Position numbers and translations under genes: made by a program. The notes under the pieces were generated by a model. That model ran no database searches, was not told where the DNA came from, and saw only the letters and a program-made list of their open reading frames with translations. Positions 40,431 to 48,199 of a DNA stretch of 64,000 bases are shown piece after piece. The DNA is from Streptomyces sp. MUM 2J (GTDB lineage: Bacteria; Actinomycetota; Actinomycetes; Streptomycetales; Streptomycetaceae): the NCBI RefSeq assembly GCF_022414535.1, contig NZ_JADWYM010000024.1:45511-109510 (forward strand). The letters run 5' to 3'. Position 1 is the first letter of the stretch. Each line of letters begins with the position of its first letter.

Positions 40431-41102
40431 TCAGTCGTCGTCGCCGAGCACCGGTTCCGGCAGCGTCCCCGCGTTGTGCTCCAGCAGGCGCCAGCCGCGG
40501 GCGCCCTCGCCGAGGACGGACCAGCAGCAGTTGGAGAGGCCGCCGAGGCTCTCCCAGTGGCGGCCCTCCAGGCCGAGCAGGCGGCCGATGGTGGTGCGGA
40601 TGGTGCCGCCGTGGCTGACCACGACGAGCGTGCCGTCGTCGGGCAGCTTGTCGGCGTGCCGCAGCACGACGGGCGCGGCCCGCTCGGCGACCTCGCTCTC
40701 CAGTTCGCCGCCGCCGCGGCGCACGGGCTCGCCGCGCTTCCAGGCCGTGTACTCGTCGCCGTGGCGTTCGATGATCTCGTCGTGGGTCAGGCCCTGCCAC
40801 ACCCCCGCGTACGTCTCACGCAGGCCCTCGTCGTGGGTGACGTCGAGCCCGGTGAGCACGGCGAGTTCGGCGGCGGTGTTCGCCGCCCGCTGCAGGTCCG
40901 AGGAGACGATCGCGTCGGGGCGCAGCGAGGCGAGCAGCCGCGCGGCGCGACGGGCCTGGGCCACGCCCGTCTCGGTGAGTTCGACGTCGGTCGTGCCCTG
41001 GAAGCGGCGCTCCACGTTCCAGGACGTCTGGCCGTGGCGCCACAGGATGACGCGGCGGCCCCGGCCGGGCCGGCCGGGGCCCACCTCACCGGTGCGGCTC
41101 AC
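40431..41102 (-). CDS. Histidine phosphatase (phosphoglycerate mutase-like)
   Basis: Cytoplasmic branch 1 histidine phosphatase of about 223 residues. The nucleophile is in ILWRHGQTSWNVERRFQG near residue 20 and the second catalytic His in LVVVSHGGTIRTTIGRLLG near residue 165. Substrate cannot be inferred; homologues include phosphoglycerate-type and small-metabolite phosphatases. The GTG start overlaps the rsfS stop by 4 bases (GTGA), with another GTG two codons upstream. It is the last gene of the nadD-LCP-rsfS operon, ahead of tRNA-Ala copy 2. Confidence 0.9.
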   Translation of the reverse strand: MSRTGEVGPGRPGRGRRVILWRHGQTSWNVERRFQGTTDVELTETGVAQARRAARLLASLRPDAIVSSDLQRAANTAAELAVLTGLDVTHDEGLRETYAGVWQGLTHDEIIERHGDEYTAWKRGEPVRRGGGELESEVAERAAPVVLRHADKLPDDGTLVVVSHGGTIRTTIGRLLGLEGRHWESLGGLSNCCWSVLGEGARGWRLLEHNAGTLPEPVLGDDD

Positions 41103-41545
41103 CGCCACTCACCGCCGGGCCCCGCCGCCTCCTGGGCCGCCTGTAGCTTGGCGTGCTCCTCGGCCTTGCCGCGGGTCGCCCTGGCGTCCTCGGGCAGCTC
41201 GATCTCGGGGCAGTCCTTCCACAGGCGCTCCAGCGCGTAGAAGACGCGCTCCTCGCTGTGCTGGACGTGGACGACGATGTCGACGTAGTCGAGCAGGACC
41301 CAGCGGGCCTCGCGGTCGCCCTCGCGGCGTACCGGCTTGGCGCCGCACTCCTTCAGCAGCCGCTCCTCGATCTCGTCGACGATCGACTTGACCTGGCGGT
41401 CGTTGGGCGCGGAGGCCAGCAGGAAGGCGTCCGTGATCGACAGCACGTCGCTGACGTCGTAGGCGATGATGTCGTGCGCGAGCTTGTCGGCGGCGGCCTG
41501 GGCCGCGGTGTCGATCAGCTCGAGGGAACGGTCGGTTGCGGTCAC
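41099..41545 (-). CDS. rsfS: Ribosomal silencing factor RsfS (Iojap)
   Basis: Binds ribosomal protein L14 and blocks subunit joining during starvation. The 148-residue protein carries the DUF143 core, ADKLAHDIIAYDVSDVLSITDAFLLASAPNDRQ as two adjacent motifs, and the signature WVLLDYVDIVVHVQH near residue 88. The C-terminal tail is charged and variable. The GTG at 41545 (TATDRSLELIDTA) was chosen because the upstream extension is not conserved in character. nadD-rsfS linkage is widespread, and here an LCP gene is inserted between the two. Confidence 0.94.
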   Translation of the reverse strand: MTATDRSLELIDTAAQAAADKLAHDIIAYDVSDVLSITDAFLLASAPNDRQVKSIVDEIEERLLKECGAKPVRREGDREARWVLLDYVDIVVHVQHSEERVFYALERLWKDCPEIELPEDARATRGKAEEHAKLQAAQEAAGPGGEWR

Positions 41546-41705
41546 TGCAGGGCTTTCCGTCGGCGGTCGTTTGCCCTCCAGGGTCTCACGGACCGCCGCC
41601 GGCACCCCACGTGATAACGGGATCACGCGCGGTGGGTACGCTCCGTCACCGGGACCGGGCCCCGGGGCGCCGGTCCGTCCCCCGGGTCGCCCCGGGGGGC
41701 GGCGG

Positions 41706-43535
41706 TCAGGACGAGGAGGGCTTGTAGTCCTGGCCGAGGACCACCGAGACGTCGGCGTTCCCGGAGACCTTGCCCCGGGTGACCGCCCCGGTGGGCAGGC
41801 CGAGGGTCTTGGCGACCTCGGTGGCGCCGTCCTTGTCGGCGGCGTCGGCGTAGGTGACCGTGGAGGTCGCCCGGACGGTGCCGGTGCCGGCGTCCAGGAA
41901 GGTGAAGCCGCCGTTGAGGAGGACGACGCGGGCCTTGTCGGTGGTGCCCGTCGCGCCGCTGGCGTCGCGCACGGAGACGCGGACGGCGCTGCCCCGGTCG
42001 GGGCTCTTGGCGGTACCGCCGAGGACGTCCTTGACGACGCTGTCGGACGCCTTCGCGTTCAGGGTGCCGTCGTCCTGGACGGGCAGCAGGGCGGTCTTGT
42101 AGTCGCCGCCCTTGGCGAGGTCGGCCAGCTTGGCGAGGAAGGTGCCGAGGTCCTTGTCGGTGAGCGAGGGGTCGAGGATCTGCGCCAGGGTCTGCACCGT
42201 GACCGTAGCGGCCTGCGGGTCGGACGACAGCTTCCGCAGCACACCCTGCATGACCTGGCCGAACCGCTGCAACTGGGCGTTCTGGGACTCGCCGGAGGCG
42301 CGGTAGGTGGCGTAGGCGACGGCCGTCTTGCCGCTGAGGGTCCGGTCGGCGCCCTTGCGCACGACGGGGGGCACGCCCTTCTTCCCGGCGTCCGGGTCGG
42401 GGACGTCGGTGTCCGCGTCGACCTCGATGTTGCCGACGAGGTCGACGAGGTTCTGCAGGTAGGGGGTGTCCAGACGCCAGGTGCCCTGGATGTCGGTGCC
42501 GAGGACGCCGTCGAGCGCCTCGCGGGTACCGGAGGAGCCGTCGCCGTCGACGGACTTCGCGAGTGTCGTGGTGGTGCCGTCGTCGGCGGTCAGGGCGAGG
42601 GCGTTGGGCAGCAGGACGGTGGTGCCCTGCCGGGTGGTGGAGTTGTCGACGAGCAGCGCGGTGGCGGTGCCGCCCTTCTTGGTGTCGTGCAGGTGGACGA
42701 CGATCACGTCGCGCTTCTGGGCGCCCGCGGCGGTGGTACCGCCGGTCTCGGCCGCGGAGTCCGACAGGCCCGGCAGCTTCCCGGCGTACCAGAGGTAGCC
42801 GACGCCGCCGACGGCGACCAGGGCGAGGGCGACCAGGAGGGCGATCATGCGGCTGCGGGCGCGGCGGCGCGCCTCCTCGCGGCGCTCGGTGCGGTTCTCG
42901 GTGAACTTCAGCCAGTCGATGACGTCCTCGGAGTCCCGGTCGGGCTCCTCGACGAAAGCGAACTGCTCGGTGTGGTAATCCCGTTCGGCGGGCCCGTCGG
43001 GCGCCTCCTGCCCGGCGGGGCCGGCCTGCTGCGGGATGTGGGCGGTCTGCTCGGCGAGCCGGGACTGCTGCCCGCCGGCCGGGGACCACCCGTAGGGGTC
43101 GGATCCGTCGGCGGCCTGCCGGGGCGTGCCGTGGAGGGCGTGCTCCCCGGCGGGCTGCCGGCCCGTCTCGTAGCTGCCGTGGTGCCCTGCGGCGGGGTGC
43201 TGGGGGGTGCCGTACGGGTCGTGGCCGGGAACGACGCCCTGCGGGGAGGTGCCGTAGGAGTCGTAGCCGGCGGGTGCCTGCTGCGGCGAGCCGTAGGGGT
43301 CGTGTCCGGTGGGCTGCTGGTGCCCTCCGGTGCCGTAGGGGTCGTACGGAGGTACCGGCGGCTGCTGACCGGTCGCGTACGGGTCGTAGCCGTAGCCCTG
43401 CTGTGCGTGAGGGTCGTACGCCGGGTGGGTTGCCTGCTGGGGCGGGACCTGCCGGTAGACCGGCTGCCCGTACTCGTCGTAGCCGACGAGTTCGTACTGG
43501 TCGCCCCCCTGACCCGCGTCGTATCCGTCGTTCAC
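41706..43535 (-). CDS. LytR-CpsA-Psr (LCP) family membrane protein with LytR_C domain
   Basis: 609 residues. A long cytoplasmic N-terminus holds spaced DPYG-type repeats (residues 39-150: YDPYATG, YDPYGTG, HDPYGSP, HDPYGTP). One membrane span (230-250) follows, then an extracellular LCP-like domain (about 275-430) and a LytR_C domain (about 515-600). LCP enzymes attach phosphate polymers to peptidoglycan, but the usual catalytic IPRD segment reads LLPNA here (309-312), so activity is uncertain. I recall S. coelicolor PdtA (SCO2578) as the LCP protein at this locus. The GTG start has GAGAGGGG upstream, 17 bases after nadD. Confidence 0.87.
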   Translation of the reverse strand: MNDGYDAGQGGDQYELVGYDEYGQPVYRQVPPQQATHPAYDPHAQQGYGYDPYATGQQPPVPPYDPYGTGGHQQPTGHDPYGSPQQAPAGYDSYGTSPQGVVPGHDPYGTPQHPAAGHHGSYETGRQPAGEHALHGTPRQAADGSDPYGWSPAGGQQSRLAEQTAHIPQQAGPAGQEAPDGPAERDYHTEQFAFVEEPDRDSEDVIDWLKFTENRTERREEARRRARSRMIALLVALALVAVGGVGYLWYAGKLPGLSDSAAETGGTTAAGAQKRDVIVVHLHDTKKGGTATALLVDNSTTRQGTTVLLPNALALTADDGTTTTLAKSVDGDGSSGTREALDGVLGTDIQGTWRLDTPYLQNLVDLVGNIEVDADTDVPDPDAGKKGVPPVVRKGADRTLSGKTAVAYATYRASGESQNAQLQRFGQVMQGVLRKLSSDPQAATVTVQTLAQILDPSLTDKDLGTFLAKLADLAKGGDYKTALLPVQDDGTLNAKASDSVVKDVLGGTAKSPDRGSAVRVSVRDASGATGTTDKARVVLLNGGFTFLDAGTGTVRATSTVTYADAADKDGATEVAKTLGLPTGAVTRGKVSGNADVSVVLGQDYKPSSS

Positions 43536-43552
43536 CGGTAGCCCCTCTCGGC

Positions 43553-44266
43553 TCACTCGCCGCGGTACAGCTCGCGTTTGGCGATGTAGCGCACGACTCC
43601 GTCCGGCACCAGATACCAGATGGGGTCGCCCTTGGCGACTCTCGCACGGCAGTCCGTGGAGGAGATGGCGAGGGCCGGGACCTCGACGAGGGAGACTCCG
43701 CCCGCGGGCAGCCCGGGGTCGTCGAGGTGGTGGCCGGGCCGGGTGACACCGATGAAGTGGGCGAGGGAGAACAGTTCCTCGGTGTCCCGCCAGGTCAGGA
43801 TCTGGGCGAGCGCGTCGGCACCGGTGATGAAGAACAGGTCGGTGTCGGGGTTGAGGGCACGCAGGTCGCGCAGGGTGTCGACGGTGTACGTCGGACCGCC
43901 GCGGTCGAGGTCGATGCGGCTCACGGAGAACTGCGGGTTCTCGGCGGTGGCGATGACCGTCATCAGGTAGCGGTCCTCGGCCGGGGAGACCTTGCGGTGG
44001 GTCTTCTGCCACGGCTGGCCGGTCGGGACGAAGACGACCTCGTCCAGGTGGAACTGCGCGGCGACCTCGCTGGCCGCCACCAGGTGGCCGTGGTGGATCG
44101 GGTCGAAGGTGCCGCCCATGACGCCGAGGCGGCGCTTGCCCGGGTGCGACGGTCCGGCTCCGGGGTCGGTCGCGGGCCGGGGCGCTGCTGCGCACGCCGC
44201 GTCGGCCGCGCGGTGGTCCGTGTCGACCGGGCCGCGCACGGTACCGTGCGCCGGACCGGTAGGCAT
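43553..44266 (-). CDS. nadD: Nicotinate-nucleotide adenylyltransferase
   Basis: Converts nicotinate mononucleotide to deamido-NAD. The adenylyl-transfer motif GVMGGTFDPIHHGHL lies near residue 45 and ISSTDCRARVAKGD near residue 205, where ISSTxIR is usual. At 237 residues it is longer than typical because of about 45 N-terminal residues with no family counterpart (Ala/Pro-rich). I start at the ATG at 44266, which has GGGAGAGC upstream, rather than at the ATG five codons earlier. It opens the nadD-LCP-rsfS-phosphatase operon. Confidence 0.94.
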   Translation of the reverse strand: MPTGPAHGTVRGPVDTDHRAADAACAAAPRPATDPGAGPSHPGKRRLGVMGGTFDPIHHGHLVAASEVAAQFHLDEVVFVPTGQPWQKTHRKVSPAEDRYLMTVIATAENPQFSVSRIDLDRGGPTYTVDTLRDLRALNPDTDLFFITGADALAQILTWRDTEELFSLAHFIGVTRPGHHLDDPGLPAGGVSLVEVPALAISSTDCRARVAKGDPIWYLVPDGVVRYIAKRELYRGE

Positions 44267-44363
44267 GTCCTGCTCTCCCATGCGTGCAGACCCTACCGGC
44301 CCGGTCCGAGAGCCTCCGCCGCCGGCTTCCCGGCGCCGACCGGGAGGGGCTGCCGGGCCGCGC

Positions 44364-44528
44364 TCAGCGGTCGCGGTTGAAGCGGGTGGTGACCCACAGC
44401 AGGAGCAGCAGGATGACGAGGGCGCTGCCGCCGGTGACGTAGGGGCTGAGGCTCTCGTGGTTGCCGCCGTGCTCCTCGCCCTCGGCGGCGAGGGTGACCA
44501 ACTGGGCAGCGGCGCTGTGGAAGCTCAT
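44364..44528 (-). CDS. 54-residue single-pass membrane peptide
   Basis: A short protein beginning MSFHSAAAQLVTLAAEGEEH, then HGGNHESLSPYVTGG, one membrane helix (SALVILLLLLWVTT) and a basic end (RFNRDR). The topology suggests an extracellular His-rich N-terminus. Length and codon usage are consistent with a real gene, and it lies just upstream of nadD. Function is unknown. Confidence 0.72.
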   Translation of the reverse strand: MSFHSAAAQLVTLAAEGEEHGGNHESLSPYVTGGSALVILLLLLWVTTRFNRDR

Positions 44529-44666
44529 CTGCAGGACCTATCCGGTGTGGGCGGGATGAAGAACGTCGGCCCATCGTAAGCGGGTGCCTCCTCGGCGATC
44601 ACGCCGACTCCGCCAATGGGAGCCGCCGCTCGGCCGCACCGGGTCCCGGGGAACTTTCCGGGAGCC

Positions 44667-44828
44667 TCAGTCGTCCTTCCGGCTGTAGCCCCGGAGCAGG
44701 AACCACGCGGTCAGAACACACCCGACGAGCATCACGATCAGGATGACCCGGAGCAGGTACCCCGAGCCCTCGTGCGGGGCGGCACCCGCGGCCTCGGCGA
44801 ACCAGGCGGCGGCAGGGGGGTACTCCAT
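44667..44828 (-). CDS. 53-residue single-pass membrane peptide
   Basis: Unrecognised small protein starting MEYPPAAAWFAEAAGAA, with one membrane span (YLLRVILIVMLVGCVLTAWF) and a basic/acidic tail (LLRGYSRKDD). AAGGAG stands 9 bases before this ATG, which supports it over an ATG 15 codons upstream. It is divergent from the M48 protease gene and may act in the same envelope process, but that is only proximity. Confidence 0.72.
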   Translation of the reverse strand: MEYPPAAAWFAEAAGAAPHEGSGYLLRVILIVMLVGCVLTAWFLLRGYSRKDD

Positions 44829-44942
44829 GGCAGGGAACTCCTTCGCTGTGGTGCCCGTCCACGGTAACTCCACCTAGGCTGGGCTCTGCTTCGGGGGCAC
44901 ACAGGGCCGCAGACGGCCACACCGACGCACATGGGGGACCAC

Positions 44943-46070
44943 ATGTCCGAAGACGGCCACCGGCACGACGGGCACGAGAACGTGCCGAGCAGGCAGCGCA
45001 GGCGCTTCCCGGGGATCTCCTCGCGTGCGTACGAGCACCCGGCGGACCGCTCGGCCCTCGTGGCACTGCGCAAGCTGAGCGGGTTCGACACCGTCTTCAA
45101 GGCGCTCAGCGGACTGCTGCCCGAGCGGAGCCTGCGGCTGCTGTTCCTGTCCGACTCGGTACGGGTGTCGGACCAGCAGTTCGCCCATCTCAACGACATG
45201 CTGCGGGACGCCTGTTACATCCTGGACCTGGAGAAGGTCCCGCCGATGTACGTCAGCCAGGACCCGCAGCCGAACGCGATGTGCATCGGACTGGACGAGC
45301 CGATCATCGTGGTGACCACCGGGCTCGTCGAGCTGCTCGACGAGGAGGAGATGCGGGCGGTGATCGGCCACGAGGTGGGCCACGCGCTGTCCGGCCACGC
45401 GGTCTACCGGACGATTCTGCTGTTCCTGACCAGCCTGGCCGTCCGGGTCGCCTGGATCCCGCTGGGCAACCTGGCGATCATGGCGATCGTCACCGCGTTG
45501 CGGGAGTGGTTCCGCAAGTCGGAGCTGTCCGCCGACCGGGCGGGCCTGCTGGTGGGCCAGGACCTGACGGCCTCGATGCGCGGCCTGATGAAGATCGCGG
45601 GCGGCAACCACCTGCACGAGATGAACGTGGACGCGTTCCTCCAGCAGGCCGAGGAGTACGAGGCAGGGGGCGATCTGCGCGACTCCGTGCTGAAGATCCT
45701 CAACGTGCTGCCGCGCTCGCACCCGTTCACGGCCGTGCGGGCGGCCGAGCTGAAGAAGTGGGCCGCCTCCCGCGACTACCAGCGGATCATGGACGGCCAC
45801 TACCCTCGGCGCAGCGAGGACAAGGACGCCTCGGTCTCCGACTCCTTCCGTGAGTCCGCGGCGCACTACGCCGGCCACGTCAAGTCGTCGAAGGACCCGC
45901 TGATGAAGCTGGTCAGCGACCTCGCGGGCGGGGCGGGCGACCTGGGCGGCCGGGTCCGGCGCGGCTTCGCCGGGTTCACGGGACCGGGCGGCCGGGAGGG
46001 AGCCCAGGGCGCCGGGGGCGCGACGACGAAGGACCGTCCCTCGACGGATCCGCGGGACGACGAGGACTGA
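44943..46070 (+). CDS. M48-family metalloprotease
   Basis: Membrane-associated zinc endopeptidase of the HtpX/Ste24 family, 375 residues. The zinc motif HEVGHALSGHAV lies near residue 142, with the third ligand region KSELSADRAGLL near residue 194. Hydrophobic stretches (TILLFLTSLAVRVAW and LGNLAIMAIVTAL) lie between the two. The C-terminal 90 residues are Gly/Arg-rich and disordered. The ATG has GGGGGAC upstream. It is the only plus-strand gene among the 40-50 kb envelope-related genes. It may degrade damaged membrane proteins, which would fit its neighbours. Confidence 0.9.
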   Translation: MSEDGHRHDGHENVPSRQRRRFPGISSRAYEHPADRSALVALRKLSGFDTVFKALSGLLPERSLRLLFLSDSVRVSDQQFAHLNDMLRDACYILDLEKVPPMYVSQDPQPNAMCIGLDEPIIVVTTGLVELLDEEEMRAVIGHEVGHALSGHAVYRTILLFLTSLAVRVAWIPLGNLAIMAIVTALREWFRKSELSADRAGLLVGQDLTASMRGLMKIAGGNHLHEMNVDAFLQQAEEYEAGGDLRDSVLKILNVLPRSHPFTAVRAAELKKWAASRDYQRIMDGHYPRRSEDKDASVSDSFRESAAHYAGHVKSSKDPLMKLVSDLAGGAGDLGGRVRRGFAGFTGPGGREGAQGAGGATTKDRPSTDPRDDED

Positions 46071-46115
46071 CGCTCCAGGCGGGAGGTGGGCGGCGCCTCA
46101 GCCCGGCCGGCCCGC

Positions 46116-46136
46116 GGCGAGTGGCGAGTGGCGAGT
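46116..46136. repeat. Three tandem copies of GGCGAGT
   Basis: A perfect 7-bp repeat in triplicate in the gap between the convergent M48 and membrane-protein genes. Probably slippage; the surrounding 229-base gap shows no gene. Confidence 0.8.
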
Positions 46137-46299
46137 CCAGGACGGCCGCAGCGGGGCGTTTCCCGGACGGTCGGCGCACGCTCACATGCCTCGGGGGACC
46201 GGTGGACGGACGGTGCCGTGGCCCGGACGGCGCGCGGCGGGCGGGCAACGGCCGTCGGCCGAGGCGTCACGGCCCGGTGGGGCCCCGGTCCGGTTCCGC

Positions 46300-47370
46300 T
46301 CACACCCGCGGCTGGGCTCCCGTCGCCATGGAGCCGCACAGGGCCGTCGCACCTCCCGTGGCGTAGGGGTCGGTGCCGGCCGGGCCACCGCCCGTAGCGG
46401 TCTGCCCGGCGAGCAGCGGGTGCAGCCGGTCGGTGCTGTCCCCGGAGCAGGACAGCGGCCCGGCCTGCGCCGAGGAGGCGACCAGCTGGGCCTGGTGCAG
46501 GCGCAGGTCCTCACGGTCGAAGCGGAACTGCACCTGGCGGCGGACGGTGAACAGGGAGATCTGGTCGCCCGCACCGGAGCCGGCCGGGCTCAGGGCGTAG
46601 ACGAAGGTGTGGTCGGCGGTGACCTCGAGGGTGGCGGAGTCGGTCTCCGCGGCCTGGAGGGTGCCCTGGACGCGGATCTTGCGGTCGGCGAGCCGGACCT
46701 CGGAGGAGGCGAAGCGGATCAGCCATCCGGTGGGCGCGTGCCGGCCGTCGGCTGCCGGGTGGTCGAAGGTCTTGTCGAACTGGTCGAGTTGGCCGGGATC
46801 GACCAGCAGGCGCACGGGGCGGATCTGCTCTCCGGTGAGCACCTCGGGGTACAGGGAGGAGTGGACCAGGTAGTCCTTGGCGGTGGTCAGCGCGGCCACG
46901 ACCTGGCTCTCGGAGAAGTGCGCGGTGCGCCGCGAGGCCGGCAGCGGTATGCCCTCGGCGCCGATCCGGAAATGGGCGGCGGGGCTGTGCGCGTACAGGT
47001 ACTCGGCGTCGGCCGCGCCGGGCACCGGGCTTTCGGGGGCGAGCGGGACGACCGTCATGCGCAGGGGTTCCGGGGGCCGCCGCGCCTCGGAGGAGGAGTA
47101 CGGGTGCCGTATGCCCATGTAGACGGCGGTGCTGAAAGCGACGGCGATCAGCAGGGCCAGGACCAGCACCTGCCGGGACAGGCTGCGGCGCAGGGGCGGA
47201 CGGCGGCGCACGGCGGGGGTGTGCTCGGTCATCCGCTCCTGGGCGGAGTACTCCTGGAGGCGCGCAGCGCGGACGAACGACTCGTCGAAGACGACGGATC
47301 GGTACTCGTCCTCACTACCACCGGGGGCTCCCTCGGGCGTCCCCTCGGGTGGCTCTCCAGGCCCGCCCAT
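46300..47370 (-). CDS. Single-pass membrane protein with SVVFDExFVRAA motif
   Basis: 356-residue protein of unknown function. The acidic, Gly/Pro-rich cytoplasmic N-terminus contains DEYRSVVFDESFVRAARL (residues 21-38). A basic segment and one membrane helix (VLVLALLIAVAFSTAVYMGI, about 69-88) follow. About 265 extracellular residues then form a folded-looking domain with segments such as YLYAHSPAAHFRIGAEGIPL and TGWLIRFASSEVRLADRKI. The motif is repeated in the adjacent 189-residue protein, so the pair probably shares a cytoplasmic partner. Start codon and length are convincing; no enzyme motif is seen. Confidence 0.8.
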   Translation of the reverse strand: MGGPGEPPEGTPEGAPGGSEDEYRSVVFDESFVRAARLQEYSAQERMTEHTPAVRRRPPLRRSLSRQVLVLALLIAVAFSTAVYMGIRHPYSSSEARRPPEPLRMTVVPLAPESPVPGAADAEYLYAHSPAAHFRIGAEGIPLPASRRTAHFSESQVVAALTTAKDYLVHSSLYPEVLTGEQIRPVRLLVDPGQLDQFDKTFDHPAADGRHAPTGWLIRFASSEVRLADRKIRVQGTLQAAETDSATLEVTADHTFVYALSPAGSGAGDQISLFTVRRQVQFRFDREDLRLHQAQLVASSAQAGPLSCSGDSTDRLHPLLAGQTATGGGPAGTDPYATGGATALCGSMATGAQPRV

Positions 47371-47471
47371 ACCTTCAGGGTAGGTCTCCTCAAGCCCCGA
47401 TAAACGCCCAGGTACACGACAAGTTCTGACAGGTCCTCAACAGCGGTCGGGGGTGTCAGGAGGTACGGGCG

Positions 47472-48041
47472 TCAGGGGGTGCGGGGGACCGCGGAGACGG
47501 CGGGCTGGGAGTAGTCCGCGGAGGCCGAGGGAACGACCCCGCCCGCCCCGTCCAGCCCGGTCGAGGCGGGCGGCGGCGGGACCCGGTCGTGGTTGCCTCC
47601 CGAGGAGGCGCCCCGGTAGACCGCGGCGAAGGCGAGCGCGACCATGCCGATCCCCATCACGAGGGCGAGGATCCAGGCGACGGGACGGTGCCAGCGGGCC
47701 TGCCGGCCGTACGCGCGCCGGGTGCCGTAGCGGTCGTCGAAGGCGTAGGCGTCGTCGGCGTCGTCCAGGTCGCCGTAGCCGGGATCACGGCCGGGCCTCC
47801 CGTACCCGTCGAGTCCGTGGCCGTCGTCGTGGCGCTCGACGCGGCGGCGGGCGCGACGGGCCTCGGACTCGGAGGCCTCCGCTCTCGCCCGGGCGGCGGC
47901 CAGGAGGCGTTCGACGGCAGTCGGCTCATGCACCGCGGCCGCCCGCACGAAGGCCTCGTCGAAGACCACGGAGGCGAACTCTTCGTCCGACACCCCGCGG
48001 TCGTGGTCGTCGTCGGGCTCCCAGCCGTCACGAAACGGCAT
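47472..48041 (-). CDS. Single-pass membrane protein with SVVFDExFVRAA motif, short form
   Basis: 189-residue protein. The N-terminus has SDEEFASVVFDEAFVRAAAV (residues 18-37), the same motif as the 356-residue protein downstream. A charged coiled segment (LLAAARARAEASESEARRAR) and a Tyr/Asp-rich linker follow. One membrane span (VAWILALVMGIGMVALAFAAV, about 125-145) leads to a short Pro/Ser/Ala extracellular tail. I chose the ATG at 48041; a longer frame exists. The two genes lie 101 bases apart and are likely co-expressed. I recall proteins at this position in S. coelicolor (around SCO2583-2584) being linked to spore-wall synthesis. Confidence 0.75.
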   Translation of the reverse strand: MPFRDGWEPDDDHDRGVSDEEFASVVFDEAFVRAAAVHEPTAVERLLAAARARAEASESEARRARRRVERHDDGHGLDGYGRPGRDPGYGDLDDADDAYAFDDRYGTRRAYGRQARWHRPVAWILALVMGIGMVALAFAAVYRGASSGGNHDRVPPPPASTGLDGAGGVVPSASADYSQPAVSAVPRTP

Positions 48042-48199
48042 GCCCCCCACGTCCTCCGGCACAGATCCAGAGTAGACCTGGGGGGTCAATTTGGGCAGAC
48101 GGTATGGAAATTCATCCGCCGGGTGAGACGGCTTTCACGCGGCGCGCGTCCGGTCCGGGAGCGCATGCCGGTCGCATATGCGCCCGCCGGGCGGGGGAC

